Assembly (NCBI GenBank): GCA_000787465.1
Contig: JSYX01000156.1
Span: 1 to 63,461, forward strand
DNA from: Thermomucor indicae-seudaticae
Taxonomy: Eukaryota; Mucoromycota; Mucoromycetes; Mucorales; Lichtheimiaceae
Length of the DNA stretch: 63,461 nt
Direction: 5' to 3'
Both the position numbers and the translations under genes were made by a program. Positions within the stretch are counted from its first letter, which is position 1. Every line of letters begins with the position of its first letter. The notes under the pieces were generated by a model. That model was not told where the DNA came from. It saw only the letters and a program-made list of their open reading frames with translations, and ran no database searches. Shown piece after piece: positions 44,472-59,703 of the stretch.

Positions 44472-45920
44472 TTAGCTCCCCTTTGTCTCGTCTATAAGAC
44501 CTGTCTTACCGAAATTGTCATCCGTGTTACAATGACACCGTCTCTGAATCTGTCGGTCCGTTGGACAGTGCATAAAGGGTTCATGACGGTACCCTATATC
44601 ATCAAAGAAATGGACTTCAGATTTGTTCAAGAACATTGCAACAGCAATCGAATGAACAGGTGCATCGCCCCATCTATCAGGCCAATCCAAAAAGTCAGTC
44701 CAAGCGCGCTCTCCCTGCCTCGCAGCACTACTACCCACCTCTCATAAAAGAAACCACCAGCACGATCCAGGTACTCAAAGTAAGCCATATACTCTGGACT
44801 CCTGAGAAACCTTAGATCACCAATTTCAAAGTTGCTCCAGAAATGGCAAAGATTATAGCTTTTGCCGCCATCGTCACTGACAAACTTGAGCAGGTTATGC
44901 TTTGGAATATACTCCGGATGTTCCTTCATGAACGCTCTCGTTGTTTCCCATAATGTGGGAATGGTGGATTCGTATTCCAAAAGTGAGAGGGTCCAGCCTA
45001 GCGATAAGGCCGTGGTTGGTATCTTGCCCTTTTTGTCTTCCCCCCTGATACTATTACTCACCGTACTTTATGTTGTTTTCTTTCATAAACAGAAATGGAT
45101 CATAATCCAGATCGCAGTAAAAATCCACGCCTGGCTCAACGCGCCTTAAAAACTTGCATTCTGAATACATGTTGCACACCCTCGTCCCCCTTTTTTGCCC
45201 TCACCAATAGAAATCGTATGGCTCCATAAGTGGGTGGCGGAAAAAGAACCCACTCTCGAAACTACATTCAGGATATCAACATAGAGCCCTAAAATTACGT
45301 CAAGTTGTGCATATATATATACCGGCACATGTGGCGGTACGATAAACTGTCGCCATAAATGACTCCTTGAGCACCCATTTCTGCACGTAGTCGATCCGCT
45401 TTTTCGACATCTATCCATTCTGGATAGCTCCAATGCGCTCGCGGAACAAGTCCTGCAAGATGTCAAGTCAGATACCGCTAACCCACTACCTCATTTCCTT
45501 CCCCTTTCAGGTTATACCATAATGTGTCTCAGCAGATGTCATTCCGCTTGTAAGTTCAATGAACTCCTCGGTAAACTCCTCGTCATTCAAGAACACATAG
45601 GGGTAATTGAATTTTCGGTTGAATCGAGCCTCGAGCTGCTGCATTGTTTTACGGATCGCATCGAGTTCCGAATTACGAGTTAGTATTACGAATGCTGCTT
45701 TCACTCGTGTTGAATTGTGCCACGGTTCTACTAGTCGACTGTCAAGACTCGATGTTGGCTGTAAAGAATGCTGTTCCTGATGGTTGTTATTGAGCCGATT
45801 TACACTGAAGAACTCAGTCGATGGAGTTGATGCTAACAGACCAAAACACACAAACAGGAATATCAAAGCAAGCAATAATAATATTGCAGGTTTTCGTTGT
45901 AATGACAAGGGCAACAACAT
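44472..45920 (-). CDS. Alpha-1,2-mannosyltransferase, glycosyltransferase family 15 (KRE2/MNT1)
   Basis: Type II Golgi protein. Start at 45920, [20 protein letters not shown], a signal anchor after a short cytosolic tail. The lumenal enzyme follows: [146 protein letters not shown], and [15 protein letters not shown] at the end. These are family-15 hallmarks, including the catalytic region around YWRVEPG. It extends O- and N-linked mannans of wall proteins. About 390 residues; several introns, the joints reading in frame. Confidence 0.93.
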
Positions 45921-46057
45921 TGTTTCATGAGCAACAGGAGGAAAAAAAGACTGATACAAATCCGGACCTGACCACAAAAATTCCTTTTTCAGAACGCATG
46001 ACACGCCGATCGCTAATGTCGGCTAATCTGTTATTGCGATTGTTGTTAGATATTAAG

Positions 46058-47662
46058 TTATTTTGAGAGTGACCCTTGGGCAGTCGGATCTTGACTAGGA
46101 TATTTAACGGAGTCGGCCGAAGCCTTGATGGTTGGGGGAGCTGGCGGCTGCATAGTACCTAGACCGACTGGTGCTATACTCGCAAACTTAGTATCCTTTA
46201 ATGACATTTCGGGTCGCATCTTCAACTTTACCTGCTCCACTCTGCTTTTCCGACTTGGGTCCCTTTGGCCGAGGTCTGCCCCATGCAACCCGTAACGTAT
46301 GGTCTTTGATTTTCAAGCCAGTATCTGCAACCCGCTCTGCGGCGAGTTCCGCTGATACTCTCGTTGCAAAGTTAACAAATGCACATTTGGTTCGGTATGC
46401 TATAACAACGGATTTGATATCGCCGAATTGGCCAAAATATTCTCTTTGACAGCGCTGTCAGCATACATCTGCTAAAAATCCCATTACAGCATGATTTACC
46501 TTAAGTCGCCCTCCGTAATGGCCTCCTCGACACCTGTCACGAATAGCGATGTCTGCGCCGTTCCAAGTCAGTACACAGCAAAAACGGGTAATATGACATA
46601 ACCTTTTACGTACAATACTTTTGTCCTCAGGAGGAGCCAACGCTGAGTTTCCGGTTATACGAGAAAGCATTTTTGCCGCAACAGGATCATTAGTGCCATA
46701 ATAACGATCTTTTATGTTTTGTTGTGCAAGATCACTCTCGGTAGGCATTTCATGTCTAGGCAGAGAGAGAAACAGTGTTAACAAAAGGGGGTGAAAACAT
46801 GAATTCATTTCAACATACCTAAAAGGACATTCTTCTCCACGTTTACATTCGCCTTTCACAAAGAAAGAGCAGATATGTGGACGATTTCGCTTATAATATG
46901 GCTCGCTGCGGGCAAGGCGTCTCAGAATCTCCCGGGCTTCTGGTGTCGCTTTACGTGGGTCATAGACATTCTTACCCTCGTCCAACTGGATAAATAATGT
47001 GTTAGCACAACCGAACGTCGACACGTTGGATGTTACGTTACTACCTTTCCAGCAATATTTTGGGCATAGTACTGGCGATTGATATCACTGTTTGGCGCCT
47101 CCGATTTGATATTGAGTGCACTGTCTCTGACTTGTACCGGTAATCCTATGTTTGAGCAATAAAGAGACGGTTATTTATAAATGCATAACGAATCGAACGT
47201 CTCGAAGTCATTGCTCTCTTTTGCTACTTACCATACTGAAGATCCAGCACACATGTTTGACATACATTCTTTAGTTTTGCACAGATTTGACAGATTTCTG
47301 TCTTCTTGTACCGCATATTTGTTCCCGGTAACCAGCGAAACACAGTAAATGGTCTTTCACAGATCTATATCGATGCACACGTAAGCAGGAAGTTGAGCCG
47401 AGATTATGTGTTGCATTACCTTGCATTCTTTGCCGAATGACTGCTTGGTCTAGAGAAAAATGTTACCAATCGTACAGCATAAAGTAGAAGCAAGCTTATG
47501 CGTACCATTCGGACGTAAGGGTTTTCACCAAGACATGTTTCACAAACGATTGGGAATTCCTGAATCGCAATGTCTTGTTACAACACAATTCTTGACTTGG
47601 ATTTGCAGACTTACAGATTCTTCCCACCCTTGCTTATTAATGTCAGCCTTCGTTAAACTCAT
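46058..47662 (-). CDS. RBM22/SLT11 (Ecm2)-like pre-mRNA splicing factor
   Basis: Start at 47662, [15 protein letters not shown]. Zinc-binding exons follow: [37 protein letters not shown] and [21 protein letters not shown] linker leads to a CCCH finger ([24 protein letters not shown]) and an RRM ([20 protein letters not shown] and [12 protein letters not shown]). The C-terminus is Pro/Ala-rich. The order of treble-clef zinc fingers, CCCH finger and RRM is that of human RBM22 and yeast Slt11/Ecm2. These contact the U6 ISL and the intron in the active spliceosome. About 380 residues and many introns. It diverges from MCM4 over 145 bases. Confidence 0.92.
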
Positions 47663-47807
47663 CTGTGGTCAATCGTCGTCGTTCGAAAGCCGCGAGTTGT
47701 CGGAACAGATCAGCCGAGGAAGTAGAACGTCACGGCGAGACTTCTTTTTCTTTTTCTCAAATTTGGCAACGCGTGCCTGAGAGTAGAACTTTGGCAAACC
47801 AACAAAC
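47663..47807. promoter_or_regulatory. Bidirectional promoter of RBM22-like gene and MCM4
   Basis: One hundred and forty-five bases separate two divergent start codons. It holds an MluI cell-cycle box near the MCM4 side (47769-47774). The rest is pyrimidine-rich. Confidence 0.6.
47769..47774. promoter_or_regulatory. ACGCGT (MluI cell-cycle box) upstream of MCM4
   Basis: ACGCGT, the palindromic site bound by MBF-type G1/S factors in yeasts, lies 33 bases before the MCM4 ATG. Replication genes are classic MBF targets. That MBF binds here is inferred. Confidence 0.5.
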
Positions 47808-51146
<3,339 letters not shown>

Positions 51147-51232
51147 AGTCGTATTTGCAAAGTGTAAAAATATTTTTTCCTGTATTTTCTTTCTTTGTTC
51201 CAATAGTGCAATATATAGCTTTGTAATTATAA

Positions 51233-51238
51233 AATAAA
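51233..51238 (+). terminator. Poly(A) signal AATAAA after MCM4
   Basis: AATAAA lies 87 bases after the MCM4 stop in A/T-rich sequence. It supports the early stop codon as the true end of the gene. Confidence 0.5.
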
Positions 51239-51406
51239 TCATCTCTTTAGCTTTGAAAGTTATTACCTGGATAGCCATTGGTCTTTAGTTTCATGCCATT
51301 ACGGCCTCACCATGGCGGTGGCATGATTCGATTGATTCACTCTCCGCAGTTATTTTTTATTTTTGGAAGAACTGCCAGGTCCTGTTTCAAACAACTCTCT
51401 GTAGCC

Positions 51407-52137
51407 ATGAACTTTTTCCGGGCAGCTTCACGAACAGTAAGTGTTCTTAATTTCGTAATGTGGGACAGCAGTTTGGGACGGTCAAGGTTGATCATGATCG
51501 GTCGAAACAAGTCTTCAATTACGATTTTGTTGGCGATCGAGTGAATCGTGACCGATTTTGGGGTCGATCTGGCAGTGCTTAACCAAGCGATTGTTTTGTA
51601 GTCCACATTTCTTCGACCTGCTGTTATCAACACCAGAGTGAGCGGTCCTGTATGGGCACGCTGGTTATCCGAAGCTCTACGCAAGCAATTGGATAAGGTA
51701 ATTTATCATGCTTTGTGGAAAAAAAACCAAGACTTACATGATGAGTTTAGGATGTCAAGTCGAATGACGTTGTTCTTTTCATGAAGGGTACGCCCGATGC
51801 ACCGATGGTAAGTTTAAAACATGGAAAGAATCAGAAAGTTTGATGATTGACGGCTGTGTGATAATAGTGCGGATTCAGTCGAGCAGCGGTACAGATTATG
51901 CAAGTTCAGGGCGTCGACTTCAGCAAGGTGAACGCATTCAATGTATTGGAAGATCCTGAGCTGCGACAAGGCATCAAGGAATACTCCGAGTGGCCAACGA
52001 TTCCACAAGTGTACATCAAGGGTGAATTCATTGGTGGCTGTGACATTCTTTTGAACATGCATCAGTCTGGTGAATTGGAGGACTTGTTGGTCAAGGAAGG
52101 CATTATACCCGCAGAAGTAGAGGAATCCAAACAATGA
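51407..52137 (+). CDS. GRX5: Mitochondrial monothiol glutaredoxin 5
   Basis: Start at 51407, [10 protein letters not shown], joined by an intron (donor gtaagtgt, acceptor ttttgtag at about 51600) to [12 protein letters not shown]. The N-terminus is Arg/Ser-rich, a mitochondrial presequence. The thioredoxin-fold domain reads [20 protein letters not shown], with the monothiol CGFS centre at an exon boundary, then [20 protein letters not shown]. Both the TVP-like cis-Pro stretch (TIPQVY) and the glutathione site GGCDI are present. It transfers [2Fe-2S] clusters in the mitochondrial ISC pathway. About 160 residues, normal size. Confidence 0.95.
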
Positions 52138-52302
52138 TCTTAACAATGAGCAATCTGGAAAGATGTAGATATAAAGTTTTGTACAACAACAAGTTTTGGA
52201 AATGACGCCAAAAATCCATTGCATGTTTCATCATTTAAAATCGACTTCCTGCTCAGATCTTGTCCTTCATCCTCTCTTCTTCCCTTTTCTCTTTTCTTCG
52301 AT

Positions 52303-55300
52303 ATGCCGCCTTTTACGAAGGATGACCCTACGACACCATTACGCGTCCATCATGCGAAACAACAGTTTATGGTCTCACCGGAACAGTTGTGCCAACTGGT
52401 GGATGCAAGGGATGTCATATCATCAGAAGGACTCTGTCGAGCGTTAAAAGTTGACCCGACTGTGGGCCTCTGTCCTGATGAATCGTTTGCTGCTTGCTAT
52501 GGCATATCGCAACAAGGACGACAAGGACAAGAAGAAGAACAATTTCGAGATCGAAAGTTGATATTTGGCAGAAATGAAATTCCGGAAGCGCCAGCAAAGA
52601 CAATCTGGATGCTGTTGTGGAAGGCTTACAATGACCAAACTTTGAGTAGGTGCTGCCCATTTTTCCCGTTTTCCCGTTTTCCCGTGTATAAGGTTCACTC
52701 TTTATATTAGTCATGTTGACGGTGGCATCGGTCGTATCGCTTGCTGTTGGTATTTGGGAAGATTATTCAGCGAATCATCCTAAAGACGAACCTAGAATTG
52801 GATGGTATATAACTCTTTTTTGTCCCCCTTTCTGATACTCAATGATGACAATCGTCCAGGGTGGATGGTGTTGCGATCATTATTGCCGTTGCAGTCGTCG
52901 TGATCACCAGTATGTAAAAAACAATAAGTTTTGCCTATATGTTCTAATAACCCACACACACTTCTTTAAAGACGCCATTAATGATTATGAAAAGGAAAAA
53001 CAATTTCGCAAACTGAATGCCAAAAAGGAAGATAGACCCGTCAAGGTAAGTAAACAAGACGACGGGTTTGTCTGGTTTGACTGACACACAGATAACAAGG
53101 CGCTTCGTGGCGGAGTCGCGCAACAGATTCCTGTCCGAGAGGTTGTCGTGGGTGACATTTTGTTCCTAGAACCTGGAGACATGATCACTGTCGACGCAGT
53201 TTATCTCGAAGGGTTCGTTAGCTGTGTACCACGTTGCGCAGAAAAAATCAACCTTTCTGATAACATACTAGCTACAATCTGCGCTGTGATGAATCTGCTA
53301 CCACTGGCGAGTCACAAGCTATCAAGAAAACGGCACGTGATGACTGTGTGGTTCTTAGTGGGTCTAAAGTGGTTCAAGGTGTAGCCAAGGTAAACGTAAA
53401 GCAAGAGACAAAAGAGAGGAAGATATACTTATTGGATCAAAGGTGTTGGTCGTTGCTGTCGGCGAGCGCTCCCTTTACGGACGAGCCATGGCTGTAAGTA
53501 AAACCAAGTGTCCGAGAGAGAGAAGGACATCATGGGCTTATCGCACGTTTACGTATAGTTAATGCGCAGCTCACAAGAAGAGAGTACTCCACTCCAACTC
53601 AAACTCAATGTTCTGGCTGATCAGATTGCGAAATTTGGATTTGCCGCAGCAGGGCTGATGCTTGGGTAAAGAATAGTTCTATTGTAAAAAAAACAAGAAC
53701 CCATGTTTATTCTGTATCGTCCATCTAGAATCCTGCTTTTGAAGCTTGCTGTCATTTGCGTGCTTGAAGATCAATGGCCTTCTACAGCCGAACTGCTGAG
53801 TGAACTTGTCAGTATCGTTATTCAGGCGATCACTGTTATTGTCGTTGCTGTAAGTTATATCCTCTTTTACCATTCTCTCTATTATAGTAACATAAACTTC
53901 ATTACAATAGGTACCAGAAGGACTGCCGATGGCCGTGACTTTGGCATTAGCTTTTGCAACCACCGAGATGCTTAAGGACAATAACCTGGTGCGCCACTTG
54001 TCCGCATGGTAAATAGAAATATGAATAACCGTTATCAATGGCGAGCGACTAAGAAAAAAGTTTATTTAAAAAGCGAAACGATGGGCAATGCCACGGCAGT
54101 TTGTTCAGACAAGACCGGTACTTTGACCGAAAACATCATGACCGTGGTAAAGGGCAACTTGGTGGGACAGTCCCTGGACAACACAACAACAACAACAACC
54201 ACCACCACGGACTGGCGCCGCCAGATCCATCCCGCTGCACTCGACCTGATTGCGGAAACCATTGCAGTGAATACCACAGCATTTAGGCAAGAAAATACCT
54301 CTAAATATGTCGGATCCACCACTGAATGCGCCTTGCTGGAATTCGCACAAAAACTGGGTTATGCTTATCAGCATGTGAGGGCCAATACCAAAGTTGTCAG
54401 TGTGTACCCTTTCAGTTCAGAAACCAAAAGCATGACGACTGTGATTCAAGCCAGAGACGGGAACGCACGGTCACCTGAACAAACAGAATATCGAGTCCAT
54501 ACCAAAGGTATAACAAAAAGCGATGCAACACTCGGTAGTAGCTTTTTGTTGTTAACGTATATATACAGGCGCGCCAGAAGTTTTGTTAAGGCACTGCACG
54601 CGTACAATGGATAGCAAGGGCAGACTAAAGCCACTGGATCATAACGAGCGGCTCAAGCAGGAAAGGCTCGTTCATGAATATGCCAAAACGTCACTCCGTA
54701 CGCTTGTCCTTGCTTACCGCGACGTAGATCACGCTGCTTTACAAGGTATTCACACTGGTCATTCTTTTAAGGAAGAAATCGAAATACTGAACAAAGCATG
54801 TTCAAAAGATTTTCACCCAGATGATGCGCCACTAAGTGATCTTGTATTGCTGGGCGTTGTTGGCATTCAGGACCGCCTGCGTCCAGGGGTCACGGAATCA
54901 GTTCAGGCATTCCGAAGAGCTGGTGTTTTCGTTCGCATGGTAATGAGTGGATATGAATGTACTTAACTTTATCTTTTCATTGACAACCATTATTGCCAAG
55001 AAGATTACGGGCGACAGTCTGGAAACAGCCAAGGCGATTGCCAAGGAGTGCGGTATCCTAACAGGGGGCGGGATCGCCATGACGGGTCCCGAGTTCCGGG
55101 CACTCGGAATCAAGGAGCAATGCAAAATCATCCCGCGGCTGCAAGTCCTGGCACGCTCGTCCCCAATTGACAAGACCATTGTGATCTCGCGACTTCAAGA
55201 GCTCAACGAGGTGGTAGCCATGACGGGGGACGGGACCAACGACGGGCCGGCGCTGAAACTGGCCAACGTCGGGTTCGCGATGGGTATCACGGGCACCGAG

Positions 55301-56254
55301 GTTGCCAAGGAGGCATCGGATATCATTTTGATGGACGACAATTTCAATTCGATTTTGCAGGCGCTCAAGTGGGGCCGCGCGGTGAATGACGGGGTACGCA
55401 AGTTCTTGACGTTCCAGCTCACGGTCAATATGGCGGCAGTGGCCGTGTCGCTCGTGAGCGCCGTGGTTTCCGAGACCTCCGAGAGCATCCTGAGCGCGGT
55501 CCAGCTGCTCTGGGTCAACATGATCATGGATACCTTTGCCGCCTTGGCCCTGGCCACTGAGCCGCTCACGGAAGAACTCGTCAGGCGAAAACCGCAAAGG
55601 AAAGACAGTAGCTTGATCAATTGGCGCATGAGCCGCATGATCTTTGGCCAGTCCCTGTTCCAGATCGCAGTCAACCTGCTGCTCATGTTCCATGGCCCGG
55701 TCGTCTTTGGTGTCTCGGACCCCAGAGTGCTGCGAACCATGGTCTTTAATGTCTTTGTCTTTATGCAGGTCTTCAATGAGCTCAATTGCAGGCATGTAAC
55801 ATCTCCCTCTGTAGTAGATGGTTGGCTAACCTTTACTTTTTATTCTTGCAGGCGGATCGATGATGATCTTAATATCCTACGAGGCATCACGCATGACTAT
55901 CTATTCCTCATCATTCAAGCCTTTGTCGTGATTGGTCAATTTCTAATCGTACAATACGGCGGCCTTGCATTTAAAACCGTGCCCCTCAATTCACATCAGT
56001 GGCTCTGCACTGTCGCTATCGGGGCTCTCTCGATACCCACGGGCATGCTGATCCGTTTGCTGCCTCCTCATATTCCATACATTTGGAGCCAAAATACCAA
56101 GGATGAATTCACCCACACTGTAACATACTCGCGGCTACTCTGGGAATCTGCCGTTCACCGTGTATTACAAGGTCTAAAGTCTTTTGACAACAACGACAAA
56201 GAGGACTCTTCTACATTAGAGCACAAACCAATCCAATCCAAGCCTCCGTTATAA
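52303..56254 (+). CDS. P-type calcium ATPase, PMC1/PMCA-like (P2B)
   Basis: Start at 52303, [16 protein letters not shown]. Exons give the N-terminal helices, the A-domain ([20 protein letters not shown]) and [20 protein letters not shown]. The M4 motif is [15 protein letters not shown], and the phosphorylation site [13 protein letters not shown] lies near 54105-54140. The N-domain follows, then [31 protein letters not shown] (hinge), the M5-M6 Ca2+ site [15 protein letters not shown] and [20 protein letters not shown], and a short cytosolic tail. The domain order and M4/M6 motifs are those of vacuolar Pmc1 or plasma-membrane calcium pumps. About 1,050 residues. The long 3' exon is unusually G+C-rich compared with the 5' exons. 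Confidence 0.93.
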
Positions 56255-56368
56255 TAATAACAGAAACCTGTACATAAAATCCGTACGCAGTACATAATAA
56301 AATGCCAAGCAAAATCAAACAAAGGGTATTGCATTTTATTCCCCTTTCTTCTTGTAACTGTATGATTA

Positions 56369-58467
56369 TTATTGTTTCTCCTTCTCCTCCGTAGTAGCTG
56401 CCTCTGAAGGTGCACCTTCTCCTTCCGCTTCCTCACCCTCAGCTCCTTCTTCCTGATCCGGCTGCTCCTCTTCTTCCTCTTCCTTTTCCTCCAGATCTTC
56501 ATCTGAAGGAATAGAGTAGATCCGCAGAATCGGCCGGTTAGGGTCCTTCATCAATACATATCGACCCTCAGGTAATTGTAAGCACATGTCGATCACGGCC
56601 TTGACAATACCCCAGCCATTCGTCAGTGACAGGTTCATTTGAGCAGCAAAATCCCGAGGTTTGTATGCCTGAGTACCCAGGATAACGTGACGAGTATTGT
56701 TCTTGTAGTCCAGACGAGATACATAACTAGAGGAACATCAGTTGTTTGAACACAAGGCTGGATCGCGAAAAGAATGAAATAACTTACCCAAGCTTGAGCT
56801 GATCGGCGCCAGCCAGCATGGCCTGCACAGCCCACCGTGCAAGTTTGGCAGCGTTATTCTTCATTTCTGCAGCAACGACGGCACCACGTTGGGAATCCAG
56901 ACTCTTCTTCCATGGCAAGTTTCCTTGAGCGTTCGGGTCATATTCGTTGAGGGCACGCACAGTCATAAACGTTGGGTCTTGGTTGCCAAGCTTAATGGCT
57001 GCATCGACTTCGGTGCGCACAATCAAGTATATCCGCTCTTCTTCCTCGCCTTCTGTTGCTTCGCTGCTGCCGGTCAAGTTAAATTTGCGGTAGCGGTAAC
57101 CGCATGACGCAAGTTTATCCTTCTCGTCTTCGGTAGCAAATGGATTAGGTTGCTCAAACTTGTGCACCTTTTCGGAATCAAGGACTTGGCGGGAAAAGTG
57201 TTGGTTAATGTAAGTAGCTTCACTGCTAAGTGCAGACAGAGAGTTGATCGTGTCCTTTTCCGATTCGATCGGTGGCTCTGCAGAGTTCTCGTTGACAGTA
57301 ACGTAGTCTAGTAACGCACATCCAAGCCGATCAGCTGCAAAGTAAGTTGTTATTTTGAACCGCTTGAGATGGCCTTACCGAAAACACCACCGTATCTCTT
57401 GTCCAGGATAACCTTGTCTCCAACTTTCTTTACTACAATATCCCAAGGGAAGACTGTTCTGGTCGTGCACATCAACAAAGCCAGGACGTCGTCCGTAGCC
57501 ACGATCGTAGCCTTGTCCTCTTCGAGGAACTAATTCCGCGTGTTACATACCTCTGCTTGTTACGGTCACCTGTGGTAGTAGTAGCTTACCTTTTGAAGAA
57601 TTGGATCTTCAGAAGCGGTATAATCGTACTTGACTTTCTCCACATGTTGCAGCATCTTTTCGTTCTTGGTATTGACACGGTCAAATGCCTTGTTGTAGTA
57701 ATTGACCGAACCAAATGTGGCACTGATCATTTTTAGTACACAGGCGCGAAAAGAACTGCCAGGTTGGTCCCACTTACACGTCCTCGGCTTCGGGGATACC
57801 AAAGGTCAATTTACCCAACCGGTTAAATTCAATCTCGTCCAGCACCTTCCAGTCAGGGCCAATGGTAATCGAAGCATTGCGTACACGCTGTGGCTTGTCG
57901 TAATCCTTGTATCCATATTTGCGTCTGTTTTGCTGCTGCTGCTGCTGTTTACTGGCGGCACTGCTACTGACACGCTGGTTCTGGGAGCGGGCTGTCGTCG
58001 TTTGCTTGCTTTGCATGGCACGGGCGCGTTGACCACTCGCGGCCTTGAGCGCCATTTTCTTGGCTGCGGCCGATCGGTTGTCGACGACCGAAAACGACGA
58101 TTCATCTTCAGTATGCGTGTAGGCAAATGCAGAAGCAAAGGCTGCGCCATACACTTGATGTTGTTCTGTGTAAAAAATAAAGTTAGATTACTGCTAAAGC
58201 AAAGAACTGAAGGAACGACATGCCTCGATTGAAACGGTTGATTCGGCCACCGCCTTGACGACCACCCGAGGTCTCACGGCTCTCCTGCTTTTGCGAATCT
58301 TGGTTCGTCCAATCGGCTACTCGACCCAGCTTGTCGCCTTTGCTGTACGGAGCATAGGGAATGTCGCGGAATTGAGTTGGGATAACATCGCTGACGGGGC
58401 CCCAGCCACCACCGTTGATATGAATAGGAGGTAATTGAAAACTAGGCTTGCTGTTGGAATCGGCCAT
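56369..58467 (-). CDS. Translation initiation factor eIF3 subunit D
   Basis: Start at 58467: [20 protein letters not shown], then [20 protein letters not shown], both eIF3d hallmarks. An Arg/Gly-rich stretch and the RNA-binding region follow ([20 protein letters not shown]), then [19 protein letters not shown]. The cap-binding domain is next: [39 protein letters not shown] and [20 protein letters not shown]. The C-terminal tail is very acidic. Several introns join in frame. About 600 residues. In fungi with a full eIF3 the subunit binds the mRNA cap of selected messages; many budding yeasts lack it. Confidence 0.95.
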
Positions 58468-59100
58468 GGCTAATGTCGAGTCTTTAACGATACGATCTAA
58501 AAGTTCGATGGCCGAACTTGTCTTTATATACCTCTTTTGTTGTTTGGACCAGAACCGAAAAAATTTGGGCACCACTTTTTCGTGAAGCTTGAAAAATTTG
58601 GAACACCGTCCAACATGACCAACAATGAGAAGCAGTGGCAAAGTGCACCATGACACGAGCCGCTCCCGACTGCTTCTGGATGCACGTCGAAAAGGACGGT
58701 GTCGTGTCCTTGACGTTGCCTAATTTGGTCTACGAAAGTTTTGAGGTACAGCTTGTTAATAGGGTGCACTTTGTGTCAACGTATCATTTCAGGGCAGGCA
58801 GTCAGTCTCTTGCTAAAACGTTTCTGGCAGCTATTATCTCTCTTTTGCAGTGATTAGCTCGAGAAGCTCCTCATTATCGTTCCATTTTCCTTTGATCATG
58901 CTACAAATGCTTTTTTTCCTGGGACGTCCTGCTTTATGATCAGAATTTGTCCCTTTGGTCGAACGCTAAGTTTTCATTCGTCATTGCATTAAGTATTCTC
59001 TGTCGGAGGACCGGAAGGACTGGCCGAGCCAATGAAAGCCGAACTTTGTCTCAAAGTTGAAATTGAGCCATGTTAATCGTGCCCGGTTTCCTTTTCCAAA
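58468..59100. other. Divergent spacer between eIF3d and Snapin-like genes
   Basis: A 72-codon plus-strand ORF at 58635-58853 (internal ATG at 58650, [17 protein letters not shown]) has no recognised family and no convincing continuation by splicing. It might be a small gene or chance. The rest appears to be promoter sequence. Confidence 0.35.
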
Positions 59101-59494
59101 ATGGACAAGAATGAAGAAGCTTCGTCTGCTAGTGAGACACCATTGTCTGAAGCCATGACAAAGGGAATTATGGCCATGCTGGGTCCGGTGGTAATGGACA
59201 TGGACAAGGCCATCATTGCAACGCAAAAGAGCCAGAATGACCTCAGTAATGAAATAGGGCAGCTCCTTCAAGGTAAAAGAAGACCAAAGTTCAATAGAGC
59301 GTTTTTATGATTTGTATATCAAGCTTCTTGTGATAGAACTCGAGAGCTTTCATAACGCAGTGGAACCACCACGGATTCAACCTGCTTTGGATAAATTGGC
59401 TGATGCACGGAAACGTCTGACAGTCGCGACCAAGCTTATGCAGCAAACATTCGCACGAGTGCAGCGTATCGAAGCTCATCTGGAACAATCATAA
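59101..59494 (+). CDS. Snapin-like BLOC-1/BORC subunit
   Basis: Two exons: MDKNEEASSASETPLSEAMT to NEIGQLLQ, then (donor gtaaaa after 59271, acceptor gtgatag near 59336) ELESFHNAVEPPRIQPALDK to QRIEAHLEQS. About 111 residues, almost entirely predicted coiled coil. The pattern of an N-terminal helix beginning LGPVVMDMDKAI, a Pro-containing break and a second helix with LADARKRLTVATKLMQQTF resembles Snapin, the coiled-coil subunit shared by BLOC-1 and BORC, which act in endosome and lysosome trafficking. Assignment rests on overall pattern only; another small coiled-coil tether is possible. Confidence 0.6.
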
Positions 59495-59703
59495 GAGATC
59501 TCTGTTGATACAATATACAAATCATTGCAAGGTGACCAAAATGCAAAAAGAAAAATGAACATAATGCACGAGAAACGGAAATAGCATATATAGAAAGCGT
59601 AGTAAGTAAAAAAAGGAAAGGAAAAGTCATAAGGTTCCCGTCGTCGCAAGACGTGTAAAACATATACTATGTATAAAACAAAACAAACAAGGAAAATGGG
59701 TGT

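Noticed and set aside
55058..55795. 245-codon minus-strand ORF
   Set aside because: It lies antisense to the conserved calcium ATPase hinge and M5-M6 region, which is clearly coding on the plus strand.
58650..58853. Small ORF between eIF3d and the Snapin-like gene
   Set aside because: No family, no consistent splicing and no signal. Kept only as a remark in the spacer entry.
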